Shown here piece by piece: positions 22,035 through 32,503 of a DNA stretch of 64,000 nucleotides (position 1 is the first letter of the stretch; every line of letters starts with the position of its first letter). The translations under genes and the position numbers were made by a program. The notes under the pieces are model-generated. The model saw nothing but the letters and a program-made list of their open reading frames with translations. It made no database searches and was not told the origin of the DNA. Source of the stretch: Bufo bufo (lineage: Eukaryota > Chordata > Amphibia > Anura > Bufonidae); the NCBI RefSeq assembly GCF_905171765.1, contig NC_053390.1, forward strand, positions 589,614,293-589,678,292, read 5' to 3'.

Positions 22035-22043
22035 GTTGGGGCA

Positions 22044-22932
22044 TCAATCTGATGAGGGGAGGATGGAATTACACGACGCACAAGCTGGAGCCTTGAGACC
22101 AGCAAAATGGTGACAAAAGAGCTCCATATCCATGGATGCCCAATTGGTGGTGTGGTGGAACTGGGCCAGAGTGGCGGCCGCCTTGGCCGAAAACGAGTGA
22201 TGGTAATCATAGAAGGCGTGTCCGCCATACTTGTGGCCCAGATCCGTGACCCTGTACAGGTAGGTGTCCAGTTCCTCCCGTCTTCCCTGGCAGGCGGAGC
22301 AGATGATGTCCCTATATAAGCTGAAGGCCAGGACAAATTCGGGGATAGACAATTTTTTGTTGAGGCGGACGTCCCTGGATTTTAGAGTGATGGAAACGTC
22401 ACCGCACGCAATGATCCTATTGTTGATGGTGTCATAGGTAGCAATGAGAATGCTAGCTAAATTGACGTCCCTGCCGTCTAGAATATCCCTTCTAATCTGG
22501 GACAAAGTGTGCCGGAGCTACCTCAGGTGTAAATGAAGCCCTACCTGGGGAATGGGAACACGAAGCAGTGACCAATGGACCCGGAAGGACGGAGGGACTA
22601 GGTGACAGCCCTCTGGATTCTACCGCCACCAGTCTGGCCTGCATATCCGAGACAGAAGTGGCAATGTTATTGATTGTGGCATGCAACTGTGCCAATGATA
22701 GCTGAATAGTTGACATGGGCACTTGATCCGCTGGAGGGGCCGTGGGCTCGGACACCAGGAGTCGGTATAGTTCCGCCTTCCGAGCCAACGCGGGGTAACA
22801 AATCCCTCGGCTGTTGAGTTCTTTGATTAATTTTGGAATTGTCCAACTCCTGAGCGACATGGTGCTGCCGTGGGCGGAAGCGGAAGAGTCAGGGATAGAT
22901 AAGGAATCCTCGTGGTCTGATAGATGGGACAT
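22044..22932 (-). pseudogene. Gag-like protein of the Ngaro-like element with an N-terminal SAP-like motif
   Basis: Two overlapping frames (22932-22492 and 22505-22044) make one gag-like protein of about 290 residues with a frameshift near 22500. Residues about 30-62 ('WTIPKLIKELNSRGICYP...KAELYRLLV') have the pattern of a SAP helix-extension-helix motif, a DNA- or RNA-binding fold. Then comes a Pro/Ser-rich linker, followed by a helical body with 'DGRDVNLASILIATYD' and 'LSIPEFVLAFSLYRDI', typical of the gag-like ORF1 in YR retroelements. Function in particle assembly is inferred from position. The start at 22932 is the first Met of the open frame. Confidence 0.75.
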
Positions 22933-23405
22933 ACTGTGGGAGTGAGAAATGATGACAGAGTTAAAGGTCGGAAGACCCCGGAGTAAATAGTGCCCCGTGA
23001 TAGTGAAATTTGTAATTTTTATTTTTTTGTGCTGGTGCCGACCGGAGTGTGAGCGCTTACCTGTGTGGACCTGAAAAGAAAGTGACAGCTGACGATTACG
23101 ACGTAACTTAACCGTGGAGGGAGTGTACTGTGAAAAAGGTGCGCACCTAAGTGATAATGACTAGACGGTACCTGAAGAATGACCCTGGAAAACAAAGAAG
23201 CAACAACAACTGGCCCCGGACCTGAAGTGTACAGGACGATGATGTTAGTACACATGAGGCTGGGAGAGAAGTATCGAGAACATTGCCATTTATTTTTTAT
23301 TTTTTTTAGAAGGCAGAAAACATGACCATTACAACAGGCCATGGATACGTGACAAACAGAGAAAACATGGGCCCACGTGACCGGCTAGATAATGGTGAGT
23401 TTTAA
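22933..23405 (-). other. 5' leader of the Ngaro-like element, proximal part
   Basis: Between the gag start and the tandem repeat. No gene is recognised; the frames are short. Confidence 0.5.
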
Positions 23406-24012
23406 GAAACGTAATCCTGAAAACGACCAGGCAACAGAATTATTGATTTAAAAACGTAAGCCAGCATAACGTAACAGGCAACAAATTTATAATCAGAGTT
23501 AAAAACGTAAAACCTGGATGACGTGACAGGCAACATATTAAAGTTAAAAACGTAAGCCCGACAACGTAGCAAGCAACAGAAATTATTGAATTAAAAACGT
23601 AAACCTGCAGAACGTAACAGGCAACAAATTATACTCAGAGTTAAAAACGTAAACCTGGTTGACGTGACAGGCATCATAGGAAAGTTAAAAACGTAAGGCC
23701 GGCAACGTAGCAGGCAACAGAAATTATTGAATTAGAAAACGTAAACCTGTATAGCGTAACAGGCAATAAAATTATAAACAGAGTAAAACGTGAACCTGGA
23801 TGACGTTACAGGCTGCATATTTAAGTTAAACGTAAGCCCGAAGACGTGGCAGGCAACAGAAAATTATCTAATTAAATACGTAAGCCTGCATGACGTAACA
23901 GGCAACAAAATCACTCAGAGAACGAACGTAAACCTGCATGACGTTACAGGCAGCATATTTGAGTTAAAACGTAAGCCCGAAGACGTAGCAGGCAACAGAA
24001 TTGATCATACAT
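23406..24012. repeat. Higher-order tandem repeat: three 47-bp unit types, about 141-bp period
   Basis: Thirteen units of 41-51 bp, each with AAACGTAA, a CCTG/CCCG, a central ACGT and CAGGCA. They fall into three types in fixed order. Type A ends in AACAAA...CAGAG (23452, 23595, 23736, 23876). Type B has 'GGATGACGT(G/T)ACAGGC' or close variants (23503, 23645, 23784, 23926). Type C has 'GCCCGA.GACGTAGCAGGCAA' or close variants (23548, 23689, 23828, 23967), with one extra C-like unit at 23406. Successive A units are 140-143 bp apart. Two or three decayed units follow to about 24190. Confidence 0.92.
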
Positions 24013-24190
24013 GGAAATATTGCAGACGTGACCTGGACGATGTCGCAGGCATCCACATGAAATGCCAGTAAAAAAACGTATGGCCGGGAAAAGAGTGACA
24101 GGCCCCAAACATGCAGTAATCTGTTAAATTGAGAGTTATTTATGTATGAGCGTGAAAAAACATGAACCCGAATGACGTACCCGCCCCGGG

Positions 24191-24990
24191 TGCTATGACG
24201 GTGACCTACGGGGACAGTGGGCAGCAGCATTGCTAGGGGCAACGAAAGCGACTGAAGATAAAAACTGGCAGTGTTACCTGTGCGTTAGGTTTGGTGGGTT
24301 AAAGTATTTATTAATAGTTATTTATTTATTGTCAATGTTTCTTTAATGATTGTATAGACTTTATTTCCCCCCAGGTTGGGCTTTTGAAGAAACTTGATTT
24401 ACTTCATTATGTTTCCTAAGGTTGTTCTGATGTGCTTGGCCTTTTTTTTTTTTTATGAATTTTAACTGACAACCTCGGGTAACTTATGGTTGTCCTGGTT
24501 GCTTTTTTTTTTTTTTTTTTAAACTTTATTGTCCTGCTCGTGTCTCCATGCTGCCACCCTGTGGAGGACTCTGAGCGGCAGCAGGAGTAAGAGGAACGAA
24601 GTAGGACGAAAGCTGACCGAGCAGAAGCAGGGAGGAGGTGCCGAACTATTGCGGGACTTGCGGCCCTGAGCAGGAGACCGAGGGACGCAGCGATGGGGGA
24701 GACAGTCTGGTATGGGATCCGACGCCCGGCTCAGCCGGAGAACCCAGGCGGGCAGCGCTGAAGGAAGCCGAAGGTGGCCAAGGTACAGGGGGCAGCAAGC
24801 AGAGGACCGGAATGCCTGAACCTGGGAAAAAAAAGGGGGGGGCAGCCATGTTACCTGTGCGTTCGGCTGCAGCGCACCGGAGCAGCTTGTCAGTTGGAGG
24901 GAGCAGCGGCCCCAGCATACTTACGGTTGGCTGGATAAACGTGTGTGTTGGCAACGTGAGCTCGGCGGGAAACAGCAATAACTCCTCCTT
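24191..24990. other. Distal 5' region of the Ngaro-like element, no gene
   Basis: Long T runs at 24440-24460 and 24505-24522, then G+C-rich sequence (24580-24960) whose frames are short and repetitive. No gene or RNA recognised. Confidence 0.5.
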
Positions 24991-25090
24991 GCACAGATAG
25001 CTCACGAGCAAGGAGGGACGCGCGCCCTGGCTATTTAAAGGCACCTCCGCCCCTCCCACAAATGCAGGCTGACATGTCAGCCTTAACTAC
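24991..25090 (-). repeat. Terminal direct repeat of the YR retroelement (5' copy)
   Basis: Partner of 18977-19076. On the - strand it contains TTTAAATA (+ strand 25033-25040), a plausible TATA box upstream of the gag gene. An (AT)n run begins directly outside it at 25091. Confidence 0.85.
25033..25040 (-). promoter_or_regulatory. Putative TATA box in the YR element terminal repeat
   Basis: TTTAAATA read on the - strand, within a G+C-rich context (GGCGCGCG about 10 bp downstream), in the repeat that would act as the element's 5' end. The same motif is in the 3' copy. Promoter function is inferred from position only. Confidence 0.35.
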
Positions 25091-25103
25091 ATATATATAT
25101 ATA

Positions 25104-26748
25104 CAGTCAGGTCCATAAATATTGGGACATGGACACAATTCTAACATTTTTGGCTCTATACACCACCACAATGGATTTGAAATGAAACGAACAAGATGTG
25201 CTTTACCTGCAGACTGTCAGCTTTAATTTGAGGTATTTACATCCAAATCAGGTGAACGGTTCAGGAATTACAACAGTTTGCATATGTGTCTCCCACTTGT
25301 TAAGGGACCAAAAGTAATGGGACAGAATAATAATCATAAATCAAACTTTCACTTTTTAATACTTGGTTGCAAATCCTTTGCAGTCAATTACAGCCTGAAG
25401 TCTGGAACGCATAGACATCACCAGACGCTGGGTTTCATCCCTGGTGATGCTCTGCCAGGCCTCTACTGCAACTGTCTTCAGCTCCTGCTTGTTCTTGGGG
25501 CATTTTCCCTTCAGTTTTGTCTTCAGCAAGTGAAATGCATGCTCAATCGGATTCAGGTCCGGTGATTGATTCGGCCATTGCATAACATTCCACTTCTTTC
25601 CCTTAGAAAACTCTTTGGTTGCTTTTGCAGTATGCTTTGGGTTATTGTCCATCTGCACTGTGAAGCGCCGTCCAATGAGTTCTGAAGCATTTGGCTGAAT
25701 AGGAGCAGATAATATTGCCCGAAACACTTCAGAATTCATCCTGCTGCTTTTGTCAGCAGTCACATCATCAATAAATACAAGAGAAGCAGTTCCATTGGCA
25801 GCCATACATGCCCACGCCATGACACTACCACCACCATGCTTCACTGATGAGGTGGTATGCTTAGGATCATGAGCAGTTCCTTTCCTTCTCCATACTCTTC
25901 TCTTCCCATCACTCTGGTACAAGTTGATCTTGGTCTCATCTGTCTATAGGATGTTGTTCCAGAGCTGTGAAGGCTTTTTTAGATGTCGTTTGGCAAACTC
26001 TAATCTGTCCTTCCCGTTTTTGAGGCTCCCCAATGGTTTCCATCTTGTGGTGAACCCTCTGTATTCATTCTGGTGAAGTCTTCTCCTGATTGTTGACTTT
26101 GACACACATACACCTACCTCCTGGAGAGTGTTCTTGATCTGGCCAACTGTTGTGAAGGGTGTTTTCTTCACCAGGGAAAGAATTCTTCGCTCATCCACCA
26201 CAGTTGTTTTCTGTAGTCTTCCGGGTCTTTTGGTGTTGCTGAGCTCACCGGTGCTTTCCTTCTTTTTAAGAATGTTCCAAACAGTTGTTTTGGCCGCGCC
26301 TAATGTTTTTGCTCTCTCTCTGATGGGTTTGTTGTGTTTTTTCAGCCTAATGATGGCTTGCTTCACTGATAGTGACAGCTCTTTGGATCTCATCTTGAGA
26401 GTTGACAGCAACAGATTCCAAATGCAAATAGCAGACTGGTAATGACCTCTGGACCTTTTATCTGCTCATTGTATTTGGGATAATGAGGAAATAACACACA
26501 CCTGGCCATGGAACAGCTGAGAAGACAATTGTCCCATTACTTTTGGTCCCTTAACAAGTGGGAGGCACATATGCAAACTGCTGTAATTCCTGCACCGTTC
26601 ACCTGATTTGGATGTAAATACCTCAAATTACAGCTGACAGTCTGCAGGTAAAGCACATCTTGTCCGTTTCATTTCAAATCCATTGTGGTGGTGAATAGAG
26701 CCAAAAATGTCAGAATTGTGTCCATGTCCCAATATTTATGGACCTGAC

Positions 26749-26750
<2 letters not shown>
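25104..26750 (-). mobile_element. Complete Tc1-like transposon, 1647 bp
   Basis: Ends CAGTCAGGTCCATAAATATT (25104) and its complement (to 26750), with long terminal repeats of roughly 240 bp that include 'ccattactttt' and 'cacctgatttggatgtaaat'. A TA precedes the left end; both sides lie in (TA)n. It contains a single transposase gene on the - strand with one stop codon. Confidence 0.93.
25356..26411 (-). pseudogene. Tc1-like transposase interrupted by one TAG
   Basis: A 351-codon frame, open except for one TAG (+ strand 25944-25946). The context 'NNIL*TDETKI' shows that the family's conserved Trp codon TGG has become TAG, two residues before the first catalytic Asp. Domains: HTH 1 'LSLSVKQAIIRLKKHN' (residues about 12-27), 'TLGAAKTTVWNIL', GRL hinge, HTH 2 'VCVSKSTIRRRLH'. 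The DDE core has D in 'TDETKI', D in 'VQMDNNPKHTAKA' and E in 'PDLNPIEH'. The C-terminus ends in 'CKGFATKY'. The length is normal for the family. No other frame break is seen. Confidence 0.93.
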
Positions 26751-26785
<35 letters not shown>

Positions 26786-26793
26786 TATATATA
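26751..26793. repeat. (TA)n microsatellite between two Tc1 elements
   Basis: About 20 TA units with one interruption ('taatat'). It offers many TA target sites, and Tc1-type elements insert at TA; two different families abut it. Confidence 0.9.
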
Positions 26794-27679
26794 CAGTACA
26801 GACCAAAGGTTTGGACACACCTTCTCATTCAAAGAGTTTTCTTTATTTTCATGACTATGAAAATTGTAGATTCACACTGAAGGCATCAAAACTATGAATT
26901 AACACATGTGGAATTATATACATAACAAACAAGTGTGAAACAACTGAAAATATGTCATATTCTAGGTTCTTCAAAGTAGCCACCTTTTGCTTTGATTACT
27001 GCTTTGCACACTCTTGGCATTCTCTTGATGAGCTTCAAGAGGTAGTCCCCTGAAATGGTTTTCACTTCACAGGTGTGCCCTGTCAGGTTTAATAAGTGGG
27101 ATTTCTTGCCTTATAAATGGGGTTGGGACCATCAGTTGCGTTGAGGAGAAGTCAGGTGGATACACAGCTGATAGTCCTACTGAAGAGACTGTTAGAATTT
27201 GTATTATGGCAAGAAAAAAGCAGCTAAGTAAAGAAAAACGAGTGGCCATCATTACTGTAAGAAATGAAGGTCAGTCAGCCGAAAAATTGGGAAAACTTTG
27301 AAAGTAAGGGCTATTTCACCATGAAGGAGAGTGATGGGGTGCTGCGCCAGATGACCTGGCCTCCACAGTCACCGGACCTGAACCCAATCAAGATGGTTTG
27401 GGGTGAGCTGGACCGCAGAGTGAAGGCAAAAGGGCCAACAAGTGCTAAGCATCTCTGGGAACTCCTTCAAGACTGTTGGAAGACCATTTCAGGGGACTAC
27501 CTCTTGAAGCTCATCAAGAGAATGCCAAGAGTGTGCAAAGCAGTAATCAAAGCAAAAGGTGGCTACTTTGAAGAACCTAGAATATGACATATTTTCAGTT
27601 GTTTCACACTTGTTTGTTATGTATATAATTCCACATGTGTTTGAATGAGAAGGTATGTCCAAACTTTTGGTCTGTACTG
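26794..27679 (+). mobile_element. Internally deleted Tc1-like transposon, 886 bp
   Basis: Terminal repeats CAGTACAGACCAAAGGTTTG and its complement, about 200 bp each, the inner parts sharing 'atatgtcatattctaggttc'. The right repeat lacks a block ('gttttctttattttcatgac') present in the left. The transposase gene is cut down to its two ends. Confidence 0.92.
27207..27587 (+). pseudogene. Tc1-like transposase remnant, core deleted
   Basis: From 27207 the start 'MARKKQLSKEKRVAIITV' gives about 31 residues of the first helix-turn-helix, ending at a stop at the deletion junction (about 27300). A second frame (to 27587) supplies the C-terminus with 'WPPQSPDLNPIKMVWGELDR', where the last catalytic acid (normally Glu) reads Lys, and 'RMPRVCKAVIKAKGGYF'. 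Both catalytic Asp blocks are gone. Confidence 0.88.
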
Positions 27680-27711
27680 TATATATTTGAGTCTTAATAA
27701 ATCAACAATTA

Positions 27712-28958
27712 ATTCCCCAAGAGAAAAAGACCCTTAAAATTACAGTATTTATTAATAATCATTAAAACCTAATGCCCAAACTATAGTTAGGATACAATGC
27801 CAGTCAATCATATACAGATACAAAATAGATGACGAGGTGTAGTGAGAAACGAGTACTGGGTCACCAGGGAGGGAAAGAACTTACCCTATGTGTCACCCTA
27901 TCGTGCCCCTCAGCCCAGAGACGAATCCTGATGGTGGAGACTCTGTCCTCGTGCCTCAATTATTATGCCCTCGATAGCCCGGACTCGTTTCCCCCAACAA
28001 TATGGGTTCCTCATGGGGGTAAATGTACAGGGTCTATGTATCACATTAAAGAACATGGAACAAAAATGCCCCAAATAATCTGGCACAATCAGATACTGGA
28101 AAATCAGATGCTATACCAGATAATTAAAACGTAATAGCCAGATGTGGCTGAAAGGTACATATTATATAGAATGAAATGAAGAGTGGTAAGGGTATGGCAA
28201 TGACAGATAAAGGACCAATATAGGACCAGACATATCTCACATAGTCTAGGAGTCCACCAGGTTTCTGGCTGTACGATATCTGAAAGGAAAGACATACAGA
28301 CATACATTCTCTTTATTGTTAGGGCTATCGAGGGCATAATAGTTGAGGCATGAGGACAGAGAGTCTTCACCATCAGGATTCGTCTCTGGGCTGAGGGGCA
28401 CGATAGGGTGACACTTAGGGTAAGTTTTTTCTCTCCCTGGTGACCCAGTACTCGTTCCTCACTACACCTCGTCATCTATTTTGTATCTGTATATTATTGT
28501 ATCCTAACCATAGTTTGGGCATTAGGTTTTAAAGGGAACCTGTCACCGGGATTTTGTGTATAGAGCTGAGGACATGGGTTGCTAGATGGCCGCTAGCACA
28601 TCCGCAATACCCAGTCCCCATAGCTCTCTGTGCTTTTATCGTGTGAAAAAAACAGATTTGATACATATGCAAATTAACCTGAGATGAGTCCTGTCCCTGA
28701 CTCATCTCAGGGACAGGACTCATCTCAGGTTAATTTGCATATATATCAAATCGGTTTTTTTTACACAATAAAAGCACACAGAGCTATGGGGACTGGTATT
28801 GCGGATGTGCTAGCGGCCATCTAGCAACCCATGTCCTCAGCTCTATATACAAAATCCCGGTGACAGGTTCCCTTTAATGATTATTAATAAATACTGTAAT
28901 TTTAAGGGTCTTTTTCTCTTGGGGAATTATATGTAAACTTCTGGTTTCAACTGTATGT
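27712..28958. mobile_element. Long inverted-repeat element with a Tc1-type right end
   Basis: The arm 27712-27985 ('ttccccaagagaaaaagacc ... ccctcgatagcc') is mirrored by 28318-28532 plus 28878-28926, the right arm being split by a TTAA MITE. Outside the right arm, 'tgtaaacttctggtttcaac' (28932-28951) is a terminal repeat like that of the Sleeping Beauty-like element at 11081; the matching left end is not visible at 27690-27711. Frames in the arms are mirror artefacts. Confidence 0.75.
28533..28873. mobile_element. piggyBac-type palindromic MITE, TSD TTAA (family 2, copy 1)
   Basis: AGGGAACCTGTCACCGGGAT and its complement, flanked by TTAA (28529-28532, 28874-28877). Nearly perfect fold-back, with a tandem 'gactcatctcagg' variation at the centre. 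It splits the right arm of the inverted-repeat element. Same family as 61631-61969. Confidence 0.9.
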
Positions 28959-31147
28959 ATTCAATGAGGAGAGGAGAGAAAGCTGCTGCTGACAGTGCTG
29001 ATAGAGTGATTCTGTGTAGGGACACACCCCTTTAACACAGAGAATTGTGATGGTAACTTCCAGTCATAAGTTTATTCATGACAGAGAAATAATTACATTT
29101 CAGAGGGTGCATGTATAGATAAAAACAATAGGAATTAATGCCCTGCTGGCAAGAGCTTACAATCTATAAGAATAGCAGAATTTTTATTTCATGAAAGACA
29201 AGATGTGAAGAGAACGGACAGTCCCTCTTTATTAATTATAATAATACACAATTTTGGCCCTGCATTCTATTTTATTTGAATTACTTGAATTATTCCCTTC
29301 AGATGATTTTTGATTTTTTAATTTATAGATTTTCTAGTGAAGCGATTTAGACAATTTTTTATCACTTTGACAGAATAAATAAGTCCAACTGCCAGATAGC
29401 AAATTCAGTGTTGTGAAAAACCTTGCCAACAATAGGGAGGTAGTTTCTGTGAGTCATTTTCTATCTTTGGAGGACCAGTTGTGGTCATACATTTATTCTG
29501 TTCATTTTGACCACATATGACAGGGGGTATATAAGATCAAAAGGCAGCACTACAGCATCGATGGACAGTATATGCCTGAAGCGGAGGGGGTGAAAGAGGA
29601 GAGCTGGATTCTCTTTAGAGTGACTTATTGTTTTCAGTGTATTAATGGAAAGGCAGATTCATTGACCAGAAGTTTTTGTGCCATTGTTGTGGTTAGAATG
29701 AAGTCGGTGAGAATACTATGCAGAGTGATGATTCATTTGATGGCTATGTGTGTTAGCTATTTCAGTTACTATACAATTAATTTGCTGTCTTGCACAATAA
29801 CAATAGTTATAACTCTCCAGAGGAAAGCACTTTTTGGACAAACCTAATTCCTAGAAGATCGTTCTTGTCTTAGATCCAAGTAGCCTCCAAAATTTAACAA
29901 TGACGGTCAAATTCAGTTGTGCATACTAGCATACATATGAAATAATGTTCTATACTATTCATATTGAAACACTTGATCTGGTTGTGAGCATCTCTTTTAG
30001 GGCTTGTGCACATAAGCATAGGCCATCCGTGCCCATATTGCGGACCCATTGACTTGAATAGGTCCGCAATCCTCAAGATATGGAGTGGAGGCACGGATTA
30101 GAAGCCCACAGAAGCATTGCGAAGCGCTTCCGTGGGATTTCGGTTTGTGCCTCCGCACCACAAAAATTGTAACAGTACCGTGTTACTAAATAAAAGCGGG
30201 TTGTAGGTTGGCTATTATGCATTCACTGTATTAATATTGCGTCACCATGTCACTTCAATGCTGATGCAAGCAAAGTGGACTTTAAATATAAGGGTTAATG
30301 CACACAAACGTATATTTTTTTTCATGTCCATTCCTGGAAATTACTTTGTGTGCATTCCGTGTCCGTATGTCCACATGGTTGTTCCGCAGAAACAATTAAA
30401 CGTCCTATTATTGTCTGCATTAAGAACAAGGATAGGACTGTTCTATTAGGGCTGTATATTCTGTTCCACAAAATGCGTAATGCACATGGCAAAAACATCC
30501 AGCGGTCGGGTGCATGAGCCTTTATCCTCATGATAAATTCCCCCCATAGTGCGAAACCACCCTTAGATTGGTTTCTCAAAAATAAGTATTTTTGGCTTCT
30601 TTTTTTTTTTATTTGTTGTGGTGTTTTTTGTTTTTGTTTTTTGTTTTACTTTTTTATGCATCCAGGTGTTATTTAAAGGTTAAAGTGAATTATGAAATTC
30701 ATTACGGAAAAAGCATTTTTTGCATTCCATTCTTACATTTTTGGAGTTTTTGACAAAACGCAGCCTGCTTTGTGTATGGTTCTTTTTCCTGGGGTTTCTA
30801 CCTTATGGGAGATGAAAAATGTTTTGTATAAAATGCTACAATAAAAAAAAAGCTGAAAAAATGGGGGGGGGGGGAATGCATTGTGTTTTAAAATCACCAT
30901 GGGAGAAGGGAGCCATACAAAACAGTGAAAACCGAATGCCCACTTACATTCCACAACAATGCTGACATTGTAGTATATATACAGTAAATCAGAATATGTG
31001 AAAGCTGCAATGACTACCAATAGTGCTTTTCGTAGACAGTATGTAATTCATATGGTTTCCTAGAAATGAAAAGCTTTACTCATGGTTTTTACAATTCCAC
31101 ATTAGGTAAGGGGTGTTAGGGAGCTCTAGTTTGTACGGTAATTCTAT
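28959..31147. other. Non-coding stretch, probably pde5a intron
   Basis: No exon of pde5a or other gene is recognised. It holds degraded MITE pieces: 30001-30175 ('ggcttgtgcacataag...', one end only) and 30303-30530 (decayed relative of 60999-61306, with 'ggataggactgttctat'), plus a G run at 30862-30874. The segment 30178-30240 recurs at 32208-32265 with about 90% match by eye. Confidence 0.5.
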
Positions 31148-31155
31148 CTGGTAAA

Positions 31156-31850
31156 TAGAGATGAGCGAATTTTTCAAAAATTCGATTCGCCAGTTTGCAG
31201 AATTTTGGGGAAAAAATTTGGTTTGATCTGAATATATTTGCAGCGAATTTCGTTAAAAAACAGCTATTTCCTGGCTTCAGAAAACCTTTATAGTGGCGTA
31301 GAACACTGTGCCTTGCAGTAACGCATATAGGGACTCTACTTTGGTAGTGAAATAATACTGTGAGTCCGTATGACATGCAGATGACAGGCGTCGCTCTTAG
31401 TGAACCAAGGTGTAATAGGATTTTTCCTATTACCCAGTCTGCAACCTCCCCTACTGAGCCCTGTTCTACACAAATTCTGTGCAATGATTCCTACCTATCC
31501 TTTCCCTGCACTTATAAATCGTTTTTTCACCACAATCAAGTCTTTTCTAGCACTGTCCCTAGCACCTGCAGACGTCCCTCCCTGCACTAAGTACGCTGGT
31601 AAATGGCAGAATCTAAGATGGCTGCTGCTGTTTATAGAGTTGTGACATCACAGGGCTGGCTGGCTGCTGATTGGCTGCATGCATGTCATTATGGGTGATC
31701 CCGCCTTCCCAGAGTTCCTTGCTCCATGTCCTCACACGTGCAGCAACCATTTTAGGTAAAAATCAAGGAAATTCGGCTTCGGCGCGAATCAAATTCTTCC
31801 TGAAATTCGGGTCGAATTCCACTTCTTCAGCTTCGATTCGCTCATCTCTA
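31156..31850. mobile_element. hAT-type element, TSD CTGGTAAA/T
   Basis: Ends TAGAGATGAGCGAAT... and ...ATTCGCTCATCTCTA. Flanks are CTGGTAAA (31148-31155) and CTGGTAAT (31851-31858), an 8-bp duplication with one mismatch, diagnostic of hAT. The interior (695 bp) has no transposase. A second, 3'-truncated member starts at 37659. Confidence 0.9.
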
Positions 31851-32418
31851 CTGGTAATCTTAGCATGGGACACTTCTGGCTGGGTGTCCTTTCGCCTTGT
31901 TTAGGCTCTGTCCACATCTTGTTTTTCATTTACGCCTGGTGTACTCAGTGGTATACAGTATGTCACCCAGAAGCCTCCATATAAAAAAAATTACGTATAA
32001 TTTACAATGTACATGGAATGGTGTACTTCCGTGGAGGATGGCATCCACTAGGTTCACAGTGCTCTGTGGATATATGCAGTGTATGTGCTGGGATGATCTT
32101 TCAACACATACATTGAATGTACACACATGAGGCAAATGTTTTTATGCCATTATGTTATTGTCTTGTGAGTATCAACTATCAAACGTTATCCTATTCTGTA
32201 ACGGAGGCCACGTTACTAAATAAAAGTGGCTTGTAGGTTGTCTATTGTGCATTCACTGTATATCTATTCTGTTAAATAACATTACCATGCGTCTCTTTGC
32301 TGCCTGTACTGTAAAACTGCATCTTTCTAGATTAACTCTGTTGTCATTTTTTGCTGGAGATATTTTGTTATTGTGGAAGAGTGGCCTCCTGTAATCTGAA
32401 AATGTAATTACTTGACAG

Positions 32419-32503
32419 AATGAAAATGAAGAAAATAACAGCAAGCAGATTCACAGTCTACTCTGCACTCCAATTAAGAATGGAAAGAAGAATAAAGTGA
32501 TAG
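32419..32503 (+). CDS. pde5a: pde5a exon (GAF-B, part 1)
   Basis: An 85-bp exon: acceptor 'acttgacag', 28 codons plus one base, donor gtactt. The protein 'IHSLLCTPIKNGKKNKVI' is the strand of the second GAF domain seen in cGMP-specific phosphodiesterase 5A, just before the GVCQLVNK block. The last G joins the first GA of the next exon to give Gly (phase 1 intron), which confirms the pairing. The N-terminal third (NENEENNSK) is variable and differs from the mammalian protein. GAF-A binds cGMP in PDE5; GAF-B contributes to dimerisation. The preceding exon was not found within the 32.4 kb upstream. Confidence 0.9.

Larger units (their letters stand above)
18977..25090 (-). mobile_element. Ngaro-like tyrosine-recombinase retrotransposon
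   Basis: A 6.1 kb element on the - strand bounded by 100-bp direct repeats. Gene order from its 5' end (right) is a tandem-repeat leader, gag (22932-21792), RT and RNase H (21776-20201), then tyrosine recombinase (20171-19267). This order and the lack of inverted ends fit Ngaro-type members of the DIRS order. Such elements integrate a DNA circle by recombination, so no target duplication is expected. All genes carry frameshifts. Confidence 0.8.

Noticed and set aside
23406..24012. CRISPR-like spaced repeats
   Set aside because: The units are contiguous diverged tandem repeats without unique spacers, in a vertebrate retrotransposon.
29130..29180. A tRNA-like or SINE remnant ('gagcttacaatctataag')
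   Set aside because: Too short; no A and B boxes at the right spacing and no cloverleaf that I can fold.
29572..29847. 91-residue + strand frame in intronic sequence
   Set aside because: No similarity to a known family, no splice or promoter context, composition like the surrounding non-coding DNA.
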